64,000 bases of DNA from Endocalyx cinctus (taxonomy: Eukaryota > Ascomycota > Sordariomycetes > Amphisphaeriales > Apiosporaceae), in NCBI GenBank assembly GCA_001600455.1, contig BCKC01000004.1:1860001-1924000 (forward strand), in the 5' to 3' direction. Positions 20,897 to 32,594 of this stretch are shown here, piece after piece; within the stretch, counting starts at the first letter, position 1; each line of letters starts with the position of its first letter. A program made the position numbers and the translations under genes. Below the pieces are notes generated by a model that saw nothing but the letters and a program-made list of their open reading frames with translations, had not been told where the DNA came from and searched no databases.

Positions 20897-23229
20897 TTAG
20901 TTGATCAGGTAGCACCGAATATTGCGAGGTGTTGTTTACTTCGCCACATGAAAAGATGAAGAAAAAAAAAAGGAATAAAAGAACCAAAAAAAAACTTGAA
21001 ATATCCACCCATCTTTGGAATAATCCATAAAACAAAAGGCTAGCGAGCGTTGGGATTGAACAGAGCATATGAGAGAACCGGCGCCCCCATATCGGAGTCC
21101 CCGTCTATCGATGGGTCGAAGCGATTTATTATATACCATCTATGAAGAATCAAAAGCATATCGAACATCTCGAACAAGAGAATATTCTGCCCTTTGTCCT
21201 AATTTACTTTCCCTCCCCATCTCTACATATCATACACGCATATACGCATATTTTATATATCATTCTTTCTCACGCCCGTTCACTCACAGACCATCCTCCA
21301 GCCCTTCCCCATTTTGTCTTATATTTTAATATATATATATATATATATATGAAAGAGAAAAAAAAAACAAGCACACCTTGGAATAAAAAAAAATTGTCAT
21401 CTTCAATTTTGGGGGGAAAGGAAAGAAAAAAAAAAATTAATAAAAAAAGAAAAAACTTCTTTTTTTTAACAACATCAACCTGGAATAGGGATCGGACATT
21501 TACTTTTTTTTGGGAAACATTTAACAGGATAATGGACAAGCCGGATCGGGAAATGGGTAAGGGAAACGGAAAGGGATCTTTATTATTATTATTATTTTCC
21601 TTTGGTATAGTGTGGAGAGGGAACGGGTGAGAGAGGCAGACAGAGGAAAAAAATCGTGGAAAAGTAATAAAAAAAATCCAACCGCGTAGGTACATTGGAT
21701 CAAAGTCAGGTCAACTTGATCTTGATCGAAAGAAAAAGGGGAGAAAATAGATCGACCAAATCACATAAAATATAACTTCGAGTCTCTTTGTTTTCTTTCT
21801 TTTTCTTTCTTTTCTTCTTTCCTCTGTATCCTCTCTCGATTTGGGGTATGTACTATATAAATATATATAAAAAAAAAAGCAAAACAGAGCAGATGATATA
21901 TAATCAATATCAAGTACGAAAGATTTTCCACGGATAAACAGAGAGAAGAGGAAGAAGAAGAAGAAGAAGAAGAAAATACTCACTTGGGTAGAAAAAAAAG
22001 TATCTGTGTGTATGCTAGTCGTATACTGACTGAGTATACGTCCAGCCCATTCACTGTTTAGATGCTGACTGACCACTTCAATAGAAAAGAGGAATTTTGA
22101 GTTAAGAGATGATTAAAATCCTTCAAACTTTCTCGTTTTTTTTCTCGGCACGGCTTGTCTTTATATATATACGCAGCATATGATATATATATATATATAT
22201 AATAGATAACGATACCTACTTACTCCCCTAGCCCTACCCTAGCCTAGTCTCTTGTATATCCTACTCCAACCTGCCATCCCATCTTCTTCCTCCTAGTCCC
22301 CTCCCCCCCTGGCCTGACATATTATATACACTACGTTTCATGCCCCGAGGGTGGATCATCCTACTACTCTTTCCACCCCCCTTCCCTTTTCTCCACGATG
22401 ATAAATTCAAATAATAAGAATAAAAAATAAAATATTCCGATATTTGATATTTGATATGCATATCAGGTACACTAGGACCAGAAAAAAATGACCAGGGTAG
22501 AAGTAGAAAGAAAAAAAAAAAAGGGAGGAGTCGACACCATACCGGGTCTGGTGTAGGCGAAACGGAATAGATAGGGAAAGAGGGCAGGTGAGGTTAGAAA
22601 CAGGCTATTAGATACGTAGCTAGGAATGGGTTATTCTTTTTTTGGAGTATATTTCCTTGCGAAGGATCAGAACGTATGCTTTGTATTTTCCTGTGCCATA
22701 TGTATATAACTCGTGTATGCGTATATGATATCTATACTGTCCCCAGTCCGTGTATAACATCCCAATGTAAAGTGATGTTAATTACCGTCTATCCTCTAAC
22801 TTGGGGGGTCGAAGTGGAAGTAAATCAGGTCTGACCGCTTCAAACCAACCCATAGATCCATCTTACTTGGGTCGTTATGAACTTGCGGTGATACGATCAG
22901 GTGTTCGAAACGATCCTAAAAGAGCTAAGAAGGTTGTCGCACTATTTCGTGGTTCGGCTATATCTCCCTTCCTTTTTCTCCCTCTTCTCTTATTCTTCGT
23001 AGATTTTATCGTTACTAGGGTTGGGATTTTTTGATAAAATGTCAGCTCAAGCGCTCAGACCCCTTTCACACTTTCACACTTTCTGTCTCTCTTTCTGAAC
23101 TAACCGATCACCCTCTCCCCTGCTCTTCTCCCCTCTTTATCACATTACGACTAGGGGGGGAAAAAACCGGTGTAGATTAAAAGCTCAAAAATCCAGACAA
23201 AGAAAAAAATAGAAATAAAAAGGTCAAAC
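20897..23229. other. Convergent intergenic region rich in simple repeats
   Basis: Between convergent genes. Open frames here (for example 21142-21630 and 21270-21695) encode only Lys/Phe/Asn low-complexity runs. Simple repeats include (TA)n near 21331-21350 and 22183-22201, (ATT)n near 21581-21596 and (GAA)n at about 21952-21974. No gene supported. Confidence 0.55.
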
Positions 23230-25188
23230 TCACAACGTCTCCCCAAACCTCGCCCTCCCGTCCGCCTCCCGATTCACGTACACCGAAACGCTCGTCTGCC
23301 CGCAGACGAAAACGCCGAACCCGTCGTCGCCGACGACGACCTCGCGATCGCTCCACCCGAGAACGTCGGTCCAGACCTCGCCGGCGTGCATCTCGCCGAC
23401 GTGCATGCGCTTCTCGCCGGGCCCCGCGTTGCTGAGGACGACGGCGCAGCCGTGCCGCCGGTCCCAGGTGCCGTACCGGACCCAGCCGACGCAGGTCGCG
23501 AAGTCGAAATAGTCGGCCTGCTCGCCGTACGCGTACAGCTTGCGCGCGAGGGCGAGCTTCGGCAGGGTTTGCCCGTCCGCGAGGGGCGGGAAGGAGGATT
23601 GTTCGGAGCTGTCGGATCGGATCCCGTACAGGTCCCCGTAGAAGAGGCAGGGGTAGCCGGCGTTGCGCAGGAGGATGAGCGCGTACGCGAGGGGCTTGAA
23701 CCAGCCTTCTATAGGCGCTTCGAGAGCTTGGTAGGGCTGCGTGTCGTGGTTCATGACGAGGGTCTGGGATCGATTCATCTTAGCAGGTAAAGTCGTTAAA
23801 CCAAGGGGAAAGAAGAGAGAGAGAGAGAGAGAGAGAGAGGTTATGACGTAATCATCATTCCTCGTCAACTTTTCCTCTCCAAAAACTTACCACGGCGTTA
23901 ACCGGCATGGTAGCGACCAAGGTATCGTCGAAGACCTGCCTCAAGTCGGCGCCCGAGGACGTGCTGAGGCGGCTGAAGTTGTAGACGAGGGGCGCGTCGA
24001 AGAGGGAGAACTTCCGGCCCATGCGGTTGAGGTAGTCGTGCATGTCCGACAGCGAGTCCTTCCAGAACTCGCCGACGAAGAACCAGCCTTCGCCGAACCG
24101 CTTGTCCAGCCGCGTGATGAACTTGCGCAGGAAGTCCTCGCTGTAGTGCTTGATCGCGTCGAACCGGATCCCCCGCAGCGGAAGCGTGTCCGCTAACCAT
24201 TCACCCCACGCCAACACGTCCCCTTCTACTTCGGGGTGGGCGTAGTCCAGATCGGATCCCATAAGGAAATCGCTGAATATCGGGGTATAGGTTAGTTTTT
24301 TTTTTCTTCCTCGGCCCGAGAACTCGAGAGAGAAGGGTAGGGTAAGGGAGGTTTAAAGAGTCGTACTAATTCCCTTTCTCGTCATCGACGTCCCCGTCCT
24401 CGGCCCAACCCTGCGACTTATCGCCGGCGATCTTATAGATGCCCGTCTGGCCGTTCTTCGCGTTGTAATCGACGCCGCTGAAGTGGTACCAGTGGTACTT
24501 GAGCTTGCTGTACTTGTCGCCGCGGCCGGGGAAATCGAAGCCGACCCAGGCCTCGATCTCGTACTTGTCGCTGATCTCGCGGTTCCGGTCGTCCGGGTCG
24601 ACCTCGATCGCCTGGCACTTCTCCTTGCGGTCGCCGGCGAAGCGGTGGTTCAGCACGGCGTCGAAGTACAGGCCGACGTCGTGTTCGCGCGCGGTCGAGC
24701 AGAGCTTCAGCAGTTCTTCCTTGGAACCCCATTTCGTCGCGACGGTCCCCTTTTGCGAGAACTCGCCTAGGTCGTACAGGTCGTAGATATCGTACCCGTT
24801 GCCGTTTTTGGACGACGCTTTACATCTGTAGTATGGTGAGCACGATGTGATATTAGAAGAATTGTAAACTGATAAGTAAATAAATAAAAATAAAAATAAA
24901 AAAGGGAAGATGTTTGAATTGCGTATGAGAGTAACAGTAATATTCGTATTTTGGATAATATTAATTTCATTCATATGTGCAGGATCATCCTCTTTTTATT
25001 TTTAATTTATTCTTCTCATATAATACTAACGCGGGCGGAATCCAGATGTTGTCGATACCCCACCATTTCAGCTGAGGGATGTGCTTATCCAATCTCGTCC
25101 AATGTTTTTGATCGGCAGGAACATACCATTCAAACCCCTGGAGCATTGTCATATTCTCCGGCGTGGGTTTTTGTTGTTCTTCTGCCAT
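23230..25188 (-). CDS. Intracellular alpha-amylase, GH13 (GH13_5-like)
   Basis: Four exons on the minus strand: 25031-25188, 24367-24825, 23891-24272 and 23230-23763. Introns are 205, 94 and 127 nt, all GT..AG, giving 510 aa. The four GH13 motifs are intact: region I FDAVLNH (about 107-113), region II GIRFDAIKH with nucleophile Asp244, region III FFVGEFW with acid/base Glu274, and region IV MNHDTQ with Asp340. The N-terminus MAEEQQKPTPENMTMLQGFEWYVP has no signal peptide, so the enzyme is cytosolic. This matches the fungal intracellular amylases (Histoplasma AMY1, Aspergillus AmyG) linked to alpha-1,3-glucan wall synthesis; that role is inferred. The second intron splits the TAC codon in GNYDFLM, so an apparent TAG is not a stop. 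The last intron carries a (GA)n tract. Confidence 0.9.
23815..23839. repeat. (GA)n microsatellite inside amylase intron 3
   Basis: About 12 perfect GA units within the 127-nt intron between the third and fourth amylase exons; on the coding strand it forms the pyrimidine (CT) tract. Confidence 0.8.
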
Positions 25189-26891
25189 TTTTTATTTTTA
25201 TCGACGGAAAATAAATAAATGGAGTTTAGTATTTCTTTTTATAAGTAATAATAATAATAGAACTAAAAGTAAATAGAAATGATTTAGGCGAAATACCTAG
25301 CTTTTCTCTCTTATATATATTCATGTATATACCGTTCAGCCGTTTGAAATGGCTTGATTTGGTGACGTCACGACGACAAGAAACGCCATGATAATCAGTC
25401 CAGCTCTTTAAACATGCATCACGCTAAGTTGATGAGGCATTTCTTCCAAGTTTTTTTTAATGTCCTTTTTTTTTTCAAGCTGATATGTTAAGAGGTTTAT
25501 CGTATTATAATAATGTATAATCGATAATCGATAATTGATACTTGATGATTGATTTTATTCTTGGTTCATATGTAGAAAATGTACCTCGTTGCCGCCGTAT
25601 AGGATCAAAAGTGGGGATTCGACGATATGAATATGAATACTCCGTACTTCATATTTTATATATAGTTAGTGAGCTACCAACTCAGGCTAGGTTCACATGT
25701 ACTGTAAATGCAGGTGAAAAGAAAGCTTGAAATTGAAATCTAGACCGAGGTCTGTGGATCGGTGATCAGCTTGTGCTACTTAAAAGAATATCGAAGACTT
25801 TCTTTCTTTCTTAACCGAAGATTATGCATATATTGGACATGGACAGTGAACCTAAAAATAAGGAGGTCTGGGAGTCAGGAAGTAAGTATAATATGGTTAT
25901 CTATCATATGGATATGGGGGTATCCATGGATTTTTTTTCAATACCTCGTCCGAAGACCGTCCACGTACGATATTTGCTCAATGAAAATAAAATATCATAT
26001 ATAACATTAAACAAATAAAGAACTATTGGTTCGATAACGAGAAGGTCATGTTAAAATTGATTTCTAACATATGTTTGGCAAAATATCAAACCAACATCTT
26101 TCCGATATCAGGCCCTTTTAACTGGCCTCGTCACATTTAGATGTAAGGAGGGGTTTTTTTTGTTATTCTTTTCCATTGGGGAAAATGCGCAACCAAATGT
26201 CCCAATGTCCCCCCTTAATTCGTGATCCAGCAAATCAAGTATTCCCGTTGGCGTATACATCTGAGTAATCGTTGCACTACATATGGTCGTAAAGTACCAA
26301 CAACATTAGAAAACCAACATCGTAGACGAATACATGCATCCCGTAAGGCGGTTGTTACCTTATCACCTTGGGCTCTTATTTTTTATTTTTATTTTTGAAT
26401 ATATAGGTATATATATATAAATTTATATACGCGAAAGAAAAATCCCTAAGAAAACCCAAGAAACCCCCTCCAAATATATATATATATATCTATTATTAGT
26501 TACCAGCCTTGCTTTGTTAAATACTTTCTTTCCTTTTCTCGCTTACTCCTTTCAAGTTGCAATGGACCCCGAAGAATGTATATCTGATACTTCTTTAGGT
26601 AGTTATGAAGGTTGACCGTTGTAGTATCCTAATCCCGTCCTGAACACGACCGAGTGGATTCTTGGTCCTTCCTTTTTTTTTTTTCTACTATTCTTTTTCT
26701 CTCTTCTATAAATATTATCTCTCATCCACTATTTTTTCATAAAATATTCTATTTGACATAAAAAGAAAAAGAAAAAGAAAGAAAAAAATCGTTTCAGTAT
26801 AAAGATATTGCTAAGCACGAAGAAATAGCCAAGTTTGTATCGTATCGTTAACTATATCTATAATTATATCTGTACCTACATCTACATCACG
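25189..26891. other. Divergent promoter region
   Basis: 1.7 kb between the divergent amylase and F-box genes. AT-rich, with a TACTCCGTAC word at 25638-25647 and (TA)n tracts near 26408 and 26476. No gene recognised. Confidence 0.5.
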
Positions 26892-28656
26892 ATGACGACC
26901 GTTGTACCGAGGGATAACTCAACTACCTCGCATTCGAGTTGTGACGAAACCGGGCTCGCGTCTCTTCCTTGCGAACTGCTCGTCATGATAGCTTCGTTTT
27001 TACCCCTGGACGACTTCTTCTCCCTGCGCCAAACCTCGTCGAGCGTCAACAGCACGCTCCTCCCGACCTTCCGCAACGAGTTCTTCGTCCGGCGGCGATT
27101 CATGGTCACCCACGGCAGCCTGGAGGCCCTGATCGAGATCTCCAAGAACGTTCACCTGTCGGAAGGGCTCACGCACCTCGTCATCGGCCTCGAGCGGTTC
27201 CGGAGCTGCGACGCCATCGGCCGCTTCTCCGACTCCTGGGAGCAGGGAAGCCCCCTGAGGTTTTGGCGGACCCACGAGCTCAAGGAAGGCGTCGACCCTT
27301 GGGCCCTCGGCGCCATCGCGGCCGATCAGAACTCCATCACGAGCAACGGCCAGCTCACCCGCATGCTGACCGAGGCCTTCTCGCGCCTGCCCCAGCTGAA
27401 GCGCGTGAGCCTCGAGGACAGCAAAGCCGAGCTCGAGTTCTGCCGCGAGGGCAGGTCCGCGACCGAGAGGAGCTACGGGTGCGGTCGCGCCTCCCGCGCC
27501 GCCGGCGTGGACTACACCGGCGAAGGGCCCCAGCTGAGCTCCGAGGACGACCCTTTCGTCGATCGCGTCTTCAGCTCTATCCTGCTGGCCCTGGCCACGT
27601 CGGGAACTCGTCTGGAGGCGCTGACGGCCGGGATGGATCACGTCGGCTTGTCGAGCTCCCCCTTTACGCTGCCGAATTATCTCCTCCAGGATATCCGACC
27701 GATGCTTCTGAATCTCAGCCATCTCGAATTATCCGTCAGCTTTGTTCAGAGCATCCCCGGCAGCGCTTCCAAAAGCTTCCTGTGGTGGGAAAAGCACGAG
27801 TTGTTCAAGTTTCTCGAGCACACGCCGAACTTGGAGATCCTTCGGATACATTCCAAAGCTCAGGGCTTCGTAGAAGACGGCGTCGTTGAGTATATCGGAG
27901 GACTACTGAACAAAGATTTGTCCAAGCGTTGTCGAAAGACCTCGGAAGGTATCGATAGACAGAGAAGTATCGCAAGTTCGTCTCGTCCTGAGGTAGGCTT
28001 TGACATTTTGTTTCTTTTTTGCGTTGTCTTTGTTCTCTTTTCTATCTTGACCGTCCCAAGCACGCATTTTGCAAGCAGAAAAATAAAAACAAACGACTAA
28101 TACTTTGCATAATCAATTTCACTAGGCCCTTAGAAATTCTAATAACTCGCCTGCACCACCGCTACCCGACAAAATATTCACGGAAATCCGGGTTCTCGAG
28201 TTAGGGAACATGGTCTCGGTCATACCGGACTTCAAGAAGGTCCTGATCGGGCTCTCGCGAACGCTGAAGGAGCTGACCCTCGACCGGATCGCGTTGTCGA
28301 TAGGGCAGGCGGATTTCCCGCTGGGTTACAACCCGGAGCAGCCGAACGCGTGGAGCCACGTGTTCGAATTTATGCACCGGACGCTCGATCTGGAGCGGTT
28401 TTCGGCCTCGCACCTGAAACACCACAGCTCCGTCTGCCTGGCGAACGAGGTGCATCAGGTCGTGTTTCTGGAGTCGACCATCGGCGTGCAGACGGATCCT
28501 AACAACTCCTTACGTCGTACCTGGTCGCACAACGGCTTGGGACCCGAGATGAAGGCTTTGCTTAAGGAGATGGAGGAGAAAACGATTATCATTTGTCGTA
28601 GTTGCAGATCGAGAAACAACGGATACTGGTCGGTGGAAGAGGCTATGGAGGTTTGA
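26892..28656 (+). CDS. F-box protein, filamentous-fungal type
   Basis: Exons 26892-27992 and 28126-28656 (intron 133 nt, donor GTAGGC, acceptor ACTAG, phase 0) give 543 aa. The start MTTVVPRD at 26892 is preferred over an upstream in-frame ATG at 26835, because the extra residues (YNYICTYIYI) look like translated leader. Residues about 20-65 are an F-box: LASLPCELLVMIASFLPLDD, then LRQTSSSVNSTLL. The following FFVRRRFMVTHGSLEALIEISKNVHLSEGLTHLVIGLERF block is a hallmark of a large lineage-expanded family of fungal F-box proteins. The C-terminal half has weak leucine-rich periodicity and ends in a small Cys pair (CRSC). It is presumed to be an SCF substrate adaptor with unknown target. The coding GC content is high and produces long shadow frames on both strands. 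Confidence 0.85.
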
Positions 28657-29527
28657 AAATTACGTAGTTTCTATTTCTATCAATCTTCTCTTTTCTCCTA
28701 CTTATCACTATTAATTACTATTATTTCTTTCTATTCTTCTTCTCCCTACTATGATACCGTTGTTATTGTATTTCATCTTTGCGAAGAGATCCTATTCACA
28801 AAGCATGGATTAGATTTATTCCTTCTTTATTTGTGCAAAACATAGGTATGAATCTAAGTTGAATTATTTCCTACAGATATTATGCTAATACATCAAATAT
28901 TATTATTCTCATATTTGTGAATATTGTTACTACTCAACGTTAATCAGCTGATAAAATGTCCGAGCTCGTTATTCGGCTATCATGACATGCTTCCCAACGA
29001 CTGGATTCTAATGGGTAGCCAATAAGATACATTTTGACGAACCTCTTATCTACCGTCTTACAAGAGAGTGTAACGGGGGGCTGGTCAATCTGATGCATGC
29101 AAGTTTCACTAGAGGGGTTTCGGTCCCGCAGATCGGTGAGATTGTGAGATAAACAAACACATAGTAAATATGCCTACGGAGTACATGAACTTGCATATGT
29201 ACTTTATGTCCGAGACCTTTTTTTGTGTTGAGATAATACCGCTCGTCATCCCTCAATTTTTTTTCCTCTTCTAAAGTGAAACCTGTGCGACATTATTAGT
29301 CCAAGGGAAAGCTTCTTTCACAACAAGAAGAGACCAAACCTCAAACAGTCACGCTGACTTTTCTTTACCTATCGGCAGCAATTTAATTCGTCGATTAGCT
29401 GCTCGGGAGTCAAGGATTGTTTTTAAAACTCTCCCTTCGTACAACCCCCCGTCGGTGGTTCATATGCTTTTTTAATGATTAATTTATAAACGGACAAACA
29501 AAAACATAATAACATAACACCTTAAAT
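28657..29527. other. Intergenic region
   Basis: AT-rich spacer between two plus-strand genes, with a TACGGAGTAC word at 29175-29184. No gene or RNA seen. Confidence 0.5.
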
Positions 29528-31297
29528 ATGGCTACACCCGCGTCAATACGTCATCATGGCGATATCGACGAATCGGTCATCCCGGGCACGGTCCACTTAG
29601 TTGATCTCCAGCACGACCTAGCGGCGCGGCACGCCTCCGACCAGCGGGACATCGTCCTGGTACCCACGCCCTCGTCGGACCCGGACGACCCCTTAAACTG
29701 GACCCGGAACCGAAAATACCTGGCGCTCGCGTGCGCCCTGCTGTACACCTGGTTCAACGGGATCGCCCTGTCGGTCGTGTATTCCGTCCTCGTACCCCTA
29801 TCCGAAGCGCTCTCGGTCACGGAGGCCGACCTGAACGCCGGGACGGGGTACATGTTTCTACTGCTGGGGTTCGGCCTGCTGTTTTGGCAGCCCTTCGCGC
29901 TTCAGTACGGCAAGCGCCCGACTTACTTGGTTTCCTTGGTGGCGCTCACGGCCGTGACCGTCTGGGGTCCGTACGCGCGCGGAAACGGCCAGTGGATCGC
30001 GAAGTCGGTCCTTACCGGCTTCTTCGCCGCCCCGATCGAGGCCCTGCCCGAGACGACCGTGGCCGACCTGTTCTTCGCCCACGAGCGAGGTACTTACCTC
30101 GGCTGGTACGCCTGGACTCTAGCGGGAAGCAACTTCTTCGCTCCCGTCATTTGCGGATTTATTAACGACGGCCTCGGATACAGATGGGTCTTCTACTTCC
30201 CGGCTATCTTCTGCGCCGTCACCGTCGTTTTCTTGTTCTTCTTCATGGAGGAGACGAATTACGATCGCGAAACCGTCGGCGTTATCTCTACTGCCGCCGC
30301 TGCTACCGCTGTGAGACGCGACGATAAGATAGCCACCGCGGATGCGAATGAAAAGTCTGCTGTCGACGACGGCGAGAAAGGAGCCGAGGAAGACGGCCCT
30401 TCACCGGCTGCGACGGAAGAAGTTCCGAGGTTGACTTCCACCAAGACGTTTTGGCAAAAGCTATCGCTCGTCGATAAGCCGAGGCCGTTCAAGATGCACT
30501 ACCGAGCTTGGCAGTCGCTGAAGCTACTCTCGTGGCCCGTCGTCTTCTATTCTGGTTTCAGCTACGGCACGTACCTTGTCTATTTTAATATCCTTAACGC
30601 GACAAGCTCTATCATTCTCGGCGGCCCGCCGTATAATTTTAGACCAGCCTTGGTAGGACTGGCGTACGTGTCTTGTCTTATCGGCGTTACTCTCGCGTAA
30701 GTTTTTTTTTTTTTTTTTTGACAGGATAAAGGAGAGAAAAAAAAAAGCTAATTTATGATTTCCCCTTTTTCTCAATCCTCCAGATCGGCCTTCACCGGAA
30801 TATTTTCCGACCGGTTCATAATCCGCATGGCGCGACGAAACGGGGGGATCTCGGAGCCGGAGCACCGACTCTGGCTCTTCGCCATCTCGACGATCGTGAT
30901 CCCGGCGTCGCTGATCCTGTGGGGGGTCGGGGCCGCTCGCGGGGTGCACTGGTTCGGCCTGGTGTTCGCGATGGGCACGACGGCGTTCGCGAACACGATG
31001 GGCGTGACGCTCTCGGTCGCGTACCTGATCGACACCTACCGCGACATCTCGGGCGACTCGCTGACGACGTGCATCATCATACGCAACACCATGAGCTTCG
31101 CGATCGGGTACGGGATCACGCCCTGGGTCCGGGATCTGGGGTACCGGAACTGCTTCGTGAGCGCCGCTTTCGTCGGCCTCGCTATCTGTAGCGTCTTTCT
31201 CGTCATGATCCGTTGGGGGAAGACGTTTCGGGAGAGGAAGAGGGTGCAGTATTGGCAGGAGGTTAGGAAGAGGATCGATGCCGGTCTCGTTCATTAG
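29528..31297 (+). CDS. MFS transporter (DHA1/HOL1-like)
   Basis: Exons 29528-30696 and 30784-31297 (intron 87 nt, GTAAGT with a long T-run, phase 2) give 560 aa. The N-terminus carries the DPDDPLNW motif found just before TM1 in many fungal DHA1-type major facilitator proteins. About twelve TM segments are visible, split by a long hydrophilic central loop (about residues 250-320, charged and Ala/Asp/Glu-rich). The A-like loop after TM2 reads [12 protein letters not shown] (G-K-RP), and [15 protein letters not shown] matches the TM4-5 region. HOL1-related carriers move polyamines, cations or drugs by proton antiport at the plasma membrane; the substrate here is not known. The second half retains FSDRF and an intact TM12, so the gene looks functional. 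Confidence 0.88.
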
Positions 31298-31789
31298 GGA
31301 ATTTTTACCTGCCTTTAACCTTTTTTTTTTCCTGTGAAATGGACGTGCTACATTATCTCTTAATAGAAACAAGCATGGAATAGACGGATACTTTCTCGGT
31401 GATGTATAGGAAGATCGTTAATTATAAGTAGGATAATTTATACCATATATCACATCTATATTATTAGATTTGAGTTCAAGTCATCGAGAGCTCACGTATT
31501 TATGTATACGTTTCATGACCTATGTCCAAAATTAAGAACTTAGTTGAACATGGAATAGCGACTCGAACGATTTGTTTTAAGAGTAGTCATTTCGTCCAAG
31601 AGTGAGTCAATCACATAAACTTGGAAGTTTTCCCAGTTTGTAAAAATCTTACGCTACGTACTTATATCTATATCGCGCTGAAGAGTGATAAATTTCCGAG
31701 TCGCTTTAAAACCTAAAGTACACCACGTTTTCAAAGAATAAGAAAAATAATCATATCTCCCCAAAATACCCGGAACCTAGTTAACTACA
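31298..31789. other. Intergenic region
   Basis: AT-rich spacer. It holds the 3' flank of the transporter gene and the promoter of the next small gene. Nothing else seen. Confidence 0.5.
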
Positions 31790-32218
31790 ATGCTAAATCG
31801 TCTTCCAAAATGTCTTTTCGCAGCAATTGTCGCCGCTACATCCACCGCCGCCACCACACCTACCTCATCCACACTCACTCTCGCGTCAGAAGCACATCCC
31901 GAACCGACTAACAGATATGAACACCATTTAGAGCCCCTCCATCCCCTCAAAAGCCGTTGCCACTGCGCGGCTCGGCCGAGAGCGAAGAAGGGACACCCGT
32001 ATTGGTTGCCCGATGGTGATAATTGTTTGGATTTGAATGCGCTCTCGGGTCTTAACTTGGAACTGAGTAGAGACTGTGATGATAACCCGCGGGAAGGAGG
32101 ATGGTATTGCTTTAAACCGGAGGACGGTCGGGTGTGCGAGACGGTCACGGTTACCGTGGTGCCGTTGCCGGCTACGTTGTCGTCGTCTATCGCTCCTAAG
32201 ACGTGTACTAAGGCTTGA
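31790..32218 (+). CDS. Small secreted protein (142 aa)
   Basis: Single exon. Residues 1-20 (MLNRLPKCLFAAIVAATSTA) look like a signal peptide, followed by a Thr/Ser-rich stretch and a mature domain with seven Cys (CHC, NCL, DCD, YCF, VCE, TCT). The region RCHCAARP and GGWYCFKPEDGRVCETVTVTV suggests a compact disulfide-bonded core followed by a Thr/Val-rich tail. The reverse-strand frames over the same bases have no such features. No family recognised. It may be an extracellular or effector-like protein; the coding assignment rests on the signal peptide, Cys content and position. Confidence 0.6.
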   Translation: MLNRLPKCLFAAIVAATSTAATTPTSSTLTLASEAHPEPTNRYEHHLEPLHPLKSRCHCAARPRAKKGHPYWLPDGDNCLDLNALSGLNLELSRDCDDNPREGGWYCFKPEDGRVCETVTVTVVPLPATLSSSIAPKTCTKA

Positions 32219-32594
32219 GGGGAAAAGGAAAAGGAAAAGGAAAAAGAAAAAGAAAAAAGTCGGATATGTCAGTAGTTTTAGCAGTAAACATGGATAAGGA
32301 TATATATAACTAATGTAAGTAGTTAAATACAATCAACACGGAATATGATGAATTGATAAATAAGTGCGCTAATTATGCTTTATCCTTCTCTCCATCAGTA
32401 GCATAACCAAGCCTTCGTATCAGCTAATCACGGCAGTAAAACTTCAGGTGATCGACCCCCCTGAAGTAACCAAGGCCCAACAGCATCAGCCATGCATTTT
32501 CGACAATACGTTGGTCAACCTAAATTACCCCATCATTAGTATATTTTCTCTTTCATATAAACTCCAAAAAAAAAAAAAAAAACCCATATTTATC
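32219..32594. other. Short convergent spacer with purine repeat
   Basis: A (GGAAAA)n/(GAAAAA)n purine tract at about 32219-32257 directly follows the stop codon of the preceding gene. The rest is AT-rich, with an A-run at about 32564-32582. Confidence 0.6.

Noticed and set aside
21142..21695. Two opposed 140-160-aa open frames
   Set aside because: Composed of Lys/Asn or Phe/Leu runs from homopolymers; they lie in the 3' region between convergent genes.
24361..24375. Premature TAG stop at the end of amylase exon 2
   Set aside because: The TAG is split by the intron donor (TA|GTACGA); splicing gives TAC and the family sequence GNYDFLM.
26969..27889. Long plus- and minus-strand frames over the second F-box gene (also 27000-27722)
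   Set aside because: Arg/Pro/Ala-rich shadows caused by high GC at third codon positions; only the F-box frame has domain motifs and a consistent splice junction.
29731..30165. Alternative frames over the MFS gene, including 30524-31372 on the minus strand
   Set aside because: They have no TM pattern or motifs and are explained by the transporter reading frame.
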